From an uncultured Clostridia bacterium (GTDB lineage: Bacteria > Bacillota > Clostridia > Saccharofermentanales > Fastidiosipilaceae): a stretch of DNA of 14,182 nucleotides. The position numbers were made by a program, and so were the translations under genes. The stretch's first letter is position 1, and each line of letters opens with the position of its first letter. This document shows positions 7,723-13,882 of the stretch, piece after piece. The notes beneath the pieces were generated by a model that was not told the origin of the DNA, did not search any database, and saw only the letters and a list, made by a program, of their open reading frames with translations. The DNA lies in contig CAMXYS010000034.1 in the NCBI GenBank assembly GCA_947253135.1, positions 1-14,182 of the forward strand, in the 5' to 3' direction.

Positions 7723-8964
7723 ATGTTGAAAAAATTGCCCGTCAAGGGGACAAACGATTACTTGCCGGCAGAAGTGGCGATCCGCGATGCCATGCAAAGC
7801 GAGATTTTGCGCGTCTATACAAATAATGGCTTTCAGCGCATTCAGACACCGGCGATTGAAGATGCCCGCAATCTGGACAACAGTGACGGGGGCGAAAATT
7901 TAAATCTTATTTTCAAAATTCTTAAAAGAGGCAAAAAACTGGAGGAAAGTTTAGCTAAGGGAGCTTTTACTGACTTGGCTGACCTGGGTTTACGCTATGA
8001 TTTAACCCTGCCTTTAAGTCGCTATTTTGCCCACCGCAAAGAAGAATTGATGCTGCCTTTTAAGGTTATTCAGATGGACCGGGTCTACCGGGCGGAGCGC
8101 CCCCAGAAGGGCAGGCTGCGAGAGTTTGTCCAATGTGATATCGATATTGTAGGTGAAGCGGCGCCAACGGCTGAGGTCGAACTGATTTTGACGACTTGTG
8201 AAGCTTTGACGGCTGTCGGCCTGACCGACTATAAGGTCGTTTTAAATGACCGCCGAATTCTGCTGGCTGCGCTCACAAAGATGGGCTTTCCTGAAGCAGA
8301 GCTGGATAGCGTCTGCATCACCTTTGACAAACTGGATAAAATCGGTGTGGCCGGGGTGACCCAAGAATTGACTGAAAAGGGTTTTGACCAAGCTGCTATA
8401 CAAGCCTTAGCAGAGGTGCTTGAGGTCGGCGGCTTAAGCTTGGAACGTTTGGCCGCCGAAGGGGTAGCCCCCGAGGCAACCGAGCGGTTGAGTTATATTA
8501 TGGAACAGACCGAAAAACTTTTGGACGACGCTCGGCCGGTGGTTTTCGACCTTTCTTTGGTGCGCGGCCAGGGCTATTACACCGGCACTGTTTTTGAGAT
8601 TGCTAGCACAGCCTTTAAGGGTGCCCTGGCCGGTGGGGGGCGCTATGATAATCTGATCGGCCGCTTTACCGGTCAAGATGTACCTGCAGTGGGTTTTTCA
8701 ATCGGTTTTGAGCGCATTTTCAGCTTGTTACAGGAGACGGGTGACTACCGCTTTCCGCTGGGGCGCAAAAAGGCCGTCCTGATTTACGAGGGAAAAGACT
8801 TTGCTGCAGCTTGGCAGGCAGCGGCTATAGCTCGCCTGCAATACGACGTCCTGCTTTATCAAAAACCGCGGCGCTTGGGTAAGACACTAAATGAACTGAA
8901 GTCCCACGGTTACCGGCTGGTCCGTTTATTCGGCCAAGATGATGATTTTAGGGCTCTAGAATAA
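7723..8964 (+). CDS. hisS: Histidyl-tRNA synthetase
   Basis: Class II aminoacyl-tRNA synthetase charging tRNA-His. The 413-residue protein shows VKGTNDYLPAEVAIRD (7-22, motif 1 region), RYDLTLPLSRYFA (91-103), motif 2 VYRAERPQKGRLREFVQCD (121-139), the histidine-specific loop VRGQGYYTGTVFEI (280-293), GGGRYDNLIGRF (304-315) and motif 3 AVGFSIGFERIF (322-333). These histidine loops and the motif 2 arginine argue for a true synthetase rather than the HisZ regulatory paralogue. The DGGENLNLIFKILKRG segment (55-70) marks a subtype I associate with Clostridia. The anticodon-binding domain (about 348-413) is short, ending soon after RLFGQDDD, where most HisRS continue with a Lys-rich strand. ATG follows GGGGGAGG. 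Ten bases separate it from rdgB, so the two are probably cotranscribed. Confidence 0.93.
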   Translation: MLKKLPVKGTNDYLPAEVAIRDAMQSEILRVYTNNGFQRIQTPAIEDARNLDNSDGGENLNLIFKILKRGKKLEESLAKGAFTDLADLGLRYDLTLPLSRYFAHRKEELMLPFKVIQMDRVYRAERPQKGRLREFVQCDIDIVGEAAPTAEVELILTTCEALTAVGLTDYKVVLNDRRILLAALTKMGFPEAELDSVCITFDKLDKIGVAGVTQELTEKGFDQAAIQALAEVLEVGGLSLERLAAEGVAPEATERLSYIMEQTEKLLDDARPVVFDLSLVRGQGYYTGTVFEIASTAFKGALAGGGRYDNLIGRFTGQDVPAVGFSIGFERIFSLLQETGDYRFPLGRKKAVLIYEGKDFAAAWQAAAIARLQYDVLLYQKPRRLGKTLNELKSHGYRLVRLFGQDDDFRALE

Positions 8965-8974
8965 GTGGTGACTA

Positions 8975-9598
8975 ATGAAGCAGGATGACAAGTATCTTTT
9001 GATTGCAGCGACCGGCAATCAAGGAAAGGTTAAGGAAATCAAGGCTGTGCTGGCCGATTTGCCCTTTTGTTTAAAGACTGCGGCAGAAGTCGGTTTCACA
9101 GATGAGGTGGCAGAGGATGGGCTGAGCTTCGCCGCCAATGCCTTGAAAAAGGCGCAAGCTGTCCACCGCCACTGCCCTCAAGCCTATGTGCTGGCGGATG
9201 ATTCAGGCTTGTGTATTGACGCTCTAGGGGGGGCACCGGGCCTTTATTCTGCCCGTTTTGGAGGTGTGGAAACCGGCTATAAAGATAAGTTTGCCCTGCT
9301 CTACGACTTGTTGAAAGAGGTGGACCCGGCAGACCGGACTGCTCGTTTTCTGTGTGCGATCGCAGTGGTGCGGCCGGACGGCTCCTATTTTACGACACAG
9401 GGACTTTTTGAAGGCCGCATCGCCGACCGGCCGGCCGGGCAAGGCGGTTTTGGCTATGATCCAATTTTCTTTGTGCCGGCCTATCAAAAAACCTCGGCGG
9501 AATTGACCGCAGCGGAAAAAAATGCTTGCTCACACAGAGGGAAAGCCCTGGCTAAAGCAGTGGCTCGCCTGCAGTTGGAGTTGCCGTTCGACCACTAA
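8975..9598 (+). CDS. rdgB: Non-canonical purine NTP pyrophosphatase (RdgB/HAM1)
   Basis: House-cleaning enzyme that hydrolyses dITP, XTP and ITP to monophosphates and pyrophosphate, keeping deaminated purines out of nucleic acids. The 207-residue protein carries the family motifs in order: AATGNQGKVKEI (11-22, triphosphate binding), FAANALKKA (52-60), LADDSGLCIDALGGAPGLYS (73-92, catalytic Asp at 75/76), GQGGFGYDPIFF (155-166) and the purine-specificity motif SHRGKAL (186-192). Length is normal for the family (about 195-210). The ATG lies 10 bases after hisS with only a modest GGTGA upstream, suggesting translational coupling. It is followed by the terminator at 9668-9698. Confidence 0.95.
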   Translation: MKQDDKYLLIAATGNQGKVKEIKAVLADLPFCLKTAAEVGFTDEVAEDGLSFAANALKKAQAVHRHCPQAYVLADDSGLCIDALGGAPGLYSARFGGVETGYKDKFALLYDLLKEVDPADRTARFLCAIAVVRPDGSYFTTQGLFEGRIADRPAGQGGFGYDPIFFVPAYQKTSAELTAAEKNACSHRGKALAKAVARLQLELPFDH

Positions 9599-9625
9599 TT
9601 TCCCCTGTTTTTTAAAAATAAATTC

Positions 9626-9651
9626 GCTGGATCAAGACAAAGTGGTCCAGC
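9626..9651 (+). repeat. Stem-loop between rdgB and its terminator
   Basis: Arms GCTGGATC (9626-9633) and GGTCCAGC (9644-9651) pair over 8 bp with one T-G wobble around a 10-base loop. No T-run follows, so it is not a terminator itself. It lies 17 bases before the intrinsic terminator hairpin and may be a 3' mRNA structure; its role is unknown. Confidence 0.45.
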
Positions 9652-9667
9652 AACAAAATACAATAAG

Positions 9668-9698
9668 AAAGGATGACTCCCGGCAGTCATCCTTTTTT
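9668..9698 (+). terminator. Intrinsic terminator of the hisS-rdgB transcript
   Basis: A perfect 11-bp stem (AAAGGATGACT at 9668-9678, AGTCATCCTTT at 9685-9695) with loop CCCGGC runs into a T-tract at 9693-9698. This is a strong Rho-independent terminator on the plus strand. It separates the hisS-rdgB unit from the promoter of the ACT-domain gene that begins 32 bases later. The A-run on the left arm also gives the minus-strand transcript a T-rich tail, but no minus-strand gene lies here. Confidence 0.88.
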
Positions 9699-9711
9699 AG
9701 CTGAACTCATT

Positions 9712-9738
9712 TTGTCCAGATGCTTTTCGTGGTATACT
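9712..9738 (+). promoter_or_regulatory. Extended -10 promoter of the ACT protein-hom unit
   Basis: TGGTATACT at 9730-9738 is an extended -10 (TGn plus TATACT, five of six to consensus). A partial -35, TTGTCC at 9712-9717, sits at a 15-base spacing, tolerable for an extended -10 promoter. It lies just after the rdgB terminator and before the ribosome binding site at 9785-9789. The transcript would start near 9745. Confidence 0.6.
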
Positions 9739-9744
9739 TTGTCA

Positions 9745-9762
9745 GGCGTACAGGTGTACGTC
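9745..9762 (+). promoter_or_regulatory. Small 5' leader hairpin near the predicted transcript start
   Basis: GGCGTAC and GTACGTC form a 7-bp stem (one G-T wobble) around loop AGGT. It would sit at the extreme 5' end of the mRNA from the promoter just upstream. Seven T residues follow at 9772-9778 after a 9-base gap, too far for a standard terminator. It could protect the 5' end; this is inference. Confidence 0.3.
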
Positions 9763-9797
9763 AGTTGTGGATTTTTTTAAGACGAGGAGTTTTCTTT

Positions 9798-10247
9798 TTG
9801 CGCGAGGAAGAATATTTTTTGGTGAAAAGCAGTCTTTTGCCGGAAATTTTTGTCAAGGTGATGGACGTCAAGCTTCTGATTTCATCAGGGGCAGCCGGTT
9901 CAGTCAATGAAGCGGTCAAGCGGGTAGGTATTTCGCGCAGTGCTTACTATAAGTACAGAGATGCCATCAGACCCTACCACGACTTGTCACGCAACAAAGT
10001 GGTCACCTTAGCCTTATTAGTAGAAAATACGAGAGGCCTGCTGGCGGCTGTCATCCGCTGCCTGGCAAAAGCTTCCTGCAATATTTTAACAATCAATCAA
10101 AATGTGCCGATTAACGGTATGGCAGACCTGTCTATTACGGTTGAACTGCCTGCGGAAAATATTGCGCCGGAGGACTTGCTGTTAGAAATCGATCACATCC
10201 ATGGCGTGCGTTTTTCCCAGCTGCTGGGCCGACCCAATGATATTTAA
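9798..10247 (+). CDS. ACT domain-containing protein, PheB/UPF0735 family
   Basis: Predicted amino-acid-binding regulatory protein, 149 residues, very close in length and layout to B. subtilis PheB (UPF0735). The N-terminal part has an acidic start then EYFLVKSSLLPEIFVKVMD, and a helix-turn-helix-like segment AVKRVGISRSAYYKYRDAI (39-57) typical of the family. The ACT domain spans roughly 70-149 (VTLALLVENTRGLLAAVIRC, NILTINQNVPING). The start was decided by the ribosome binding site: AGGAG at 9785-9789 sits 8 bases before the TTG at 9798; an earlier in-frame ATG at 9720 would lie upstream of the promoter -10 and adds residues foreign to the family. It is 23 bases ahead of hom, so it probably senses an amino acid linked to that pathway (threonine or another aspartate-family product); the ligand is not visible in the sequence. 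Confidence 0.88.
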   Translation: MREEEYFLVKSSLLPEIFVKVMDVKLLISSGAAGSVNEAVKRVGISRSAYYKYRDAIRPYHDLSRNKVVTLALLVENTRGLLAAVIRCLAKASCNILTINQNVPINGMADLSITVELPAENIAPEDLLLEIDHIHGVRFSQLLGRPNDI

Positions 10248-10270
10248 AGTAAACGAGGAAGGAACACAAG

Positions 10271-11503
10271 ATGAAGCTAGCAATTTTAGGTTATGGAGTA
10301 GTTGGCAGTGGCGTAGCGGGTGTCATCGACCGCTGTGCCAAACAGCTACAGCAGCGCACCGGCATAGACTTGACCGTCGCTGCTATTGTTGATGTCAGGT
10401 CATTTCCGGATGACCCCTGTGGACACCTGGTCACAGCTGATGCTGACAGTGTTTTTAGCAATCCGGATATCGGTTTGGTGGTTGAGACTATTGGCGGCAT
10501 CGGTGTAGCTTATGACTTTACCAAAAAAGCCTTACAGGCTGGCAAGCATGTGGTCACTTCCAATAAGGAGCTGGTGTCTACACACGGACCGGAGCTATTG
10601 CGGTTGGCGGCCGAGCACCGAGTCAGGTACCTATATGAAGCGGCCGTCGGCGGCGGTATCCCCTTGATCAGACCTTTGCACAAAGATTTAGCGGCTAATC
10701 GTATCGAGGCCCTGGCCGGTATTGTAAACGGCACGACCAACTTTATCTTAACCGAGATGGAAGAGCAGGGCAGTGCCTTTGCCGCTTGCCTGGCCGAAGC
10801 CCAGGCGCGAGGTTACGCTGAACAAGATCCGGCCGCCGATATAGAGGGACTAGATGCCTGCCGCAAGTTGTCCATCCTGGCCAGCATTGTAGCCGGGGCA
10901 CACGTGCCGGCTGAAGCGATCCACACAGAAGGGATCAGCCAATTGCAGGCTGCCGATACGGCGCTGGCCAAAGCCCTGGGCTACCACTTGAAGTTGATCG
11001 CTTCCTTGAAGCGGACCGCGGACGACCGTTTTAGCCTGATTGTTGCCCCTCACCTGTTGGCACCAAGGCATGCCTTAGCCGGTGTCAATGGTGTGTTTAA
11101 CGCTGTTCAAGTGACCGGTGATTCGGTAGGTGATGTGTTATTTTATGGACAGGGGGCCGGTACCTGGCCCACGGCCAGCGCGGTGGTTGCTGATGTAATT
11201 GATTTGGCGACTACTCCTTACGCGCCGGCAGACCGGGAATTATGGGAGCCCATTGAGCCGACCCGTTTAATACCACACGCTGAGGCAACCGTACAAGCGG
11301 TCCTTCGCTTGGCGCAGGCAGAAGGTAAAGCAGCTGATGAATTGTTGGCGCTTTTGCCGGCCGGCACGGCGGAAAAACAGACGGCCCCCGATGGCACCCC
11401 TTACCTTTTGGTAGGGCACGATCAGAAATTGACAGAGGGCGATTTGGCAGCAGCGCTGGCGCAGTTAGAGCAGCAGGAAATAGGCTTGCTCCGCATCTTA
11501 TAA
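10271..11503 (+). CDS. hom: Homoserine dehydrogenase
   Basis: Reduces aspartate semialdehyde to homoserine with NAD(P)H, the branch point to threonine and methionine. The 410-residue protein has the Rossmann loop LGYGVVGSGVAGVI (6-19), VETIGG (71-76), AGKHVVTSNKELVSTHG (90-106), EAAVGGGIPLIRPL (123-136), the signature AGIVNGTTNFILTEM (149-163), DPAADIEGLDACRKLSILA (186-204) with the conserved catalytic-site Asp and Lys, and YGQGAGTWPTASAVVADV (292-309). Most Bacillota Hom proteins end in a full ACT domain; here the last 80 residues lack its first half (no D-x-PG strand-helix) and keep only an end-like segment PYLLVGHDQKLTEGDLAAAL. Strong ribosome binding site GAGGAAGGA before the ATG. Cotranscribed with the ACT protein upstream. 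Confidence 0.95.
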   Translation: MKLAILGYGVVGSGVAGVIDRCAKQLQQRTGIDLTVAAIVDVRSFPDDPCGHLVTADADSVFSNPDIGLVVETIGGIGVAYDFTKKALQAGKHVVTSNKELVSTHGPELLRLAAEHRVRYLYEAAVGGGIPLIRPLHKDLAANRIEALAGIVNGTTNFILTEMEEQGSAFAACLAEAQARGYAEQDPAADIEGLDACRKLSILASIVAGAHVPAEAIHTEGISQLQAADTALAKALGYHLKLIASLKRTADDRFSLIVAPHLLAPRHALAGVNGVFNAVQVTGDSVGDVLFYGQGAGTWPTASAVVADVIDLATTPYAPADRELWEPIEPTRLIPHAEATVQAVLRLAQAEGKAADELLALLPAGTAEKQTAPDGTPYLLVGHDQKLTEGDLAAALAQLEQQEIGLLRIL

Positions 11504-11545
11504 AGAAGATGTCGGCTTTTATAAAAAAAGAAACAGGAAAAGATT

Positions 11546-12406
11546 TTGACTTTGTTATTTTTTCGGGAAGCTTTAAAGTTTTACAAGTTAAAGAGTGAAC
11601 GTCTCGTTCAAGTGCTTTTTCTCTTGGTGCTGGGTATCAATTTATTTGCCGCCCTGCAGCCCTTTGGCGACAATGACTTCAGCGGCTTCTTCCGGTCGGT
11701 AGACGAGTTGCTCCTGGCGGTTAGAATGGGACGGTCACCGGATTGGAGTGATCTCTACCTGACTTCGGGTAATCTGATTACCTTGGCGATTCAAGGTTTG
11801 GCACTTTTGTTTAACCTGTTGCTGCTCTTGTTGTATGCCGGTGCCTATAGCGCTGAACGCATTGGAGCTGCCGGCAGCAAAGGGGCTGTAGCTATGTTGA
11901 AGGCTTGGCCTAAGTGCCTGGTGGTTATCTTGCTGTTGGCTCTGGTCGCCGGCATGACTTCTTTTTTAATGTTTATACCCTTTGCTGTATTGGCTTCAGG
12001 TTTTTCTTTCAGCTTTTTCTTTTTCAGTGAAAAGAAGCTGTCTTTAGGGGCCGGTTTAAGTCGGAGCTGGCGGGCGACGATGCGCCGCAAGTTAATCATC
12101 ACCCTCAACGTAATTAGCGTGCGCTTTATTTTGAGTTTTTTGTCGAATTTATTGCTAGCGCTTTTTGCTCCCTGGCAGGGTGCCCGCCTGTGGCTGTTGC
12201 CGCTGATTACAACTGTAACGGTTTTAATATGTGGTCGGCTTTTGGGTTTGATGTATGTCTTTTTTACCCGGCAGACTTTTACTTTAGGGCAGGGCAAGAC
12301 GACTTTGGTGATATCAGATGTACAGGTGCTGTTTGAAGACGAGCTGGCCCCCCTGCCGGACGACTTATTTTTACAAAAAAAGAGCGGGCGGCAAGGCAAA
12401 AAATAA
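11546..12406 (+). CDS. Six-helix integral membrane protein of unknown function
   Basis: 286 residues. Hydrophobic segments appear at about 20-38, 75-97, 121-141, 145-160, 185-212 and 217-241, suggesting six membrane helices, with Arg/Lys-rich loops such as RSWRATMRRK (near 173-182) probably cytoplasmic, and a charged C-terminal tail ending GRQGKK. The layout and the L-x-R-SW-x-x-x-R-x-K loop before a helix recall the DUF975 and glycerophosphodiesterase-membrane-domain type of proteins, but I do not recognise a specific family. The start is a TTG at 11546 preceded by AGGAAAAG; the first in-frame ATG is about 60 codons later and would remove the first helix. It follows hom by 42 bases and is probably read from the same promoter, though no functional link is evident. 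It ends 3 bases before the hairpin at 12410. Confidence 0.75.
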   Translation: MTLLFFREALKFYKLKSERLVQVLFLLVLGINLFAALQPFGDNDFSGFFRSVDELLLAVRMGRSPDWSDLYLTSGNLITLAIQGLALLFNLLLLLLYAGAYSAERIGAAGSKGAVAMLKAWPKCLVVILLLALVAGMTSFLMFIPFAVLASGFSFSFFFFSEKKLSLGAGLSRSWRATMRRKLIITLNVISVRFILSFLSNLLLALFAPWQGARLWLLPLITTVTVLICGRLLGLMYVFFTRQTFTLGQGKTTLVISDVQVLFEDELAPLPDDLFLQKKSGRQGKK

Positions 12407-12409
12407 AAT

Positions 12410-12453
12410 CTCCTGTTGTCTCTCATAAACTTGCCTAGAGGAGACAACAGGAG
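12410..12453 (-). terminator. Shared hairpin terminator between convergent genes
   Basis: A perfect 13-bp inverted repeat, CTCCTGTTGTCTC (12410-12422) and GAGACAACAGGAG (12441-12453), encloses an 18-base loop. Read on the minus strand, the stem is followed by ATTTTATTTTTT, a good U-tract, so it terminates the lipoprotein transcript. Read on the plus strand it starts 4 bases after the membrane protein stop but is followed only by GCTCGATTTGG, so termination there should be weaker. Confidence 0.8.
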
Positions 12454-12469
12454 GCTCGATTTGGTCTGC

Positions 12470-13834
12470 TTATTCGGGTAAATGCAGAACCGAAAAGTTT
12501 CCCACATCCGGATCATCTGACGGCAAGCGGAAGAAGGCGTAGTGGTCAAATAGATTGACCAGTTGATAGTAGCCTTTGGGGTCTACCTCGTAATCGCTGA
12601 TTTCCACCAGTTTGCCGGTAGCTGGCTCATACAAAATCGGCAGCCCGCCCGATTGCTGGACACCCATAAAGCGCTTGTTTCCGGCTAGATAGAATAAGGA
12701 GTAAGATATTTCCTCTGCGGACGAGCTGCTGAGTTCATAGTCGATTAAGGGCCTTTTTTGCCCATTTTTAAATTCCACAATGATTTGTTTGGGCATTTTG
12801 GGTGCCTTCGGATTGACTACTGATTGAATGGCATAATAGCTGTCCCCATATTGCAAGGGAGAAAAATAGTAATTGTCGTCTGCGACCACTTTGTACTTGT
12901 CTTGATCAGCGGGATCGTGTGAGCAGATAGCACATATTTTATAATAAGTCCTCGCTGTGGGATCTTGGTTGACCTCACTTAAGCGATTCCACAGGATGGT
13001 TTTTCCCTCTGTTTTTTCAACGCTTAATTGGGCGTGCATGGCATCGCCAATGTCTGTTTTTTCCAAAATTGTTTCTGCTCCGCTTTTAAGGTCGATATAG
13101 GCAATGCACGAGTACCAATTCTTCCCTTCAAAGAGGGGGTAAATCAGATAGCAACGGTCTTTGTGGATGAGGAGCGATTCCGGAAAACGGTCAACCGGTT
13201 TTTCCCGGATAGCCTCTTCTTGGTTATCGAAATGGACCTCCTTTAATTGTTGTATGCTTCCATCTTTAAGGTCTTTGACCATCAATTTCCAGACTGAAAC
13301 ATCATTAAATTCAAGACTTGGTGCTTCTAGCCAAACCAGGTAGTCCTGGGTGCTTCTGGCAAGAGCAATAAAGGCTTGGGGGTCCTTTGTTTGTTCAAGA
13401 TAAGTCAATGAGTTTTCTTTTAAATTATAACTTGCCAAGGTACTTTGATGCTTATTTTCCGGAAATGATTTTTGGGCTCCCTGGAAATGATCAAGCTGGT
13501 ATTGATCAGCAACCAATAGAAATTCCCCCTCCTTTAACTCATCTTGAAATACAATCGGGTCGATTTCGGAAAAGTTTTTAATTTCTTTGAAATTGTATTT
13601 AGGGTTACCCTGCGGGTCAAAGGGTACTTTTTGCAATTCTCCTTGTCTTGTTGGCTGGATTTCCAGGCCGTTAGTAGCGGTTGGTGGCTGGGTTGCTGCT
13701 TCAGATTTTCTTTCTTTGGATGCGGCGGTGGCCGGTGCTTTTTCCCCGGGAGGAGGGGTGCAGGCGACAAGTGAGCACAAAAACAGACCTGTCAAAGTAC
13801 ATGCGGCAAGAAAATGCTTTGCGTATGTTTTCAT
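12470..13834 (-). CDS. Secreted lipoprotein of unknown function, possible beta-propeller
   Basis: 454 residues. The N-terminus is a lipoprotein signal: a basic start (MKTYAKH), a hydrophobic core and the lipobox LVAC with Cys25 as the likely lipid-modified residue, then a Pro/Ala/Thr/Lys-rich linker to about residue 60. The body has repeated short strands with aromatic and acidic residues, for example DYLVWLEAPS, KLMVKDLKDGS, RCYLIYPLFEG, SCIAYIDLKSGAETI and LPILYEPATGKLVEI. This 'value, then D-x-x-(T/S)G' pattern is what TolB-like or DUF5050-like beta-propellers look like, but I cannot assign a family. The only cysteine-rich spot is KICAICSHD. A good GGAGG ribosome binding site precedes the ATG. 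The gene is visibly more A/T-rich than the metabolic genes to its left. It would sit on the outer face of the cytoplasmic membrane. Confidence 0.8.
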   Translation of the reverse strand: MKTYAKHFLAACTLTGLFLCSLVACTPPPGEKAPATAASKERKSEAATQPPTATNGLEIQPTRQGELQKVPFDPQGNPKYNFKEIKNFSEIDPIVFQDELKEGEFLLVADQYQLDHFQGAQKSFPENKHQSTLASYNLKENSLTYLEQTKDPQAFIALARSTQDYLVWLEAPSLEFNDVSVWKLMVKDLKDGSIQQLKEVHFDNQEEAIREKPVDRFPESLLIHKDRCYLIYPLFEGKNWYSCIAYIDLKSGAETILEKTDIGDAMHAQLSVEKTEGKTILWNRLSEVNQDPTARTYYKICAICSHDPADQDKYKVVADDNYYFSPLQYGDSYYAIQSVVNPKAPKMPKQIIVEFKNGQKRPLIDYELSSSSAEEISYSLFYLAGNKRFMGVQQSGGLPILYEPATGKLVEISDYEVDPKGYYQLVNLFDHYAFFRLPSDDPDVGNFSVLHLPE

Positions 13835-13882
13835 TTTATTTTCCTCCGGTTTGTTCTCAGCATCTACTAATACTGCAGGTCT

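Noticed and set aside
7723..8964. HisZ (ATP phosphoribosyltransferase regulatory subunit) instead of HisRS
   Set aside because: Motif 2 arginine and the histidine-binding RGQGYYTG loop are intact and a C-terminal domain is present; no his biosynthesis genes are adjacent.
9640..9700. T-box riboswitch upstream of the ACT-hom unit
   Set aside because: AAGTGGTCCAGC only loosely recalls the T-box core; the AGGGTGGNACCGCG sequence, specifier stem and antiterminator are absent, and the promoter lies downstream of the terminator.
11845..12549. 234-codon minus-strand frame opposite the membrane protein
   Set aside because: It overlaps two well-supported genes and the terminator, and its Lys/Ser/Arg-rich translation is the complement of Leu/Phe-rich membrane helices.
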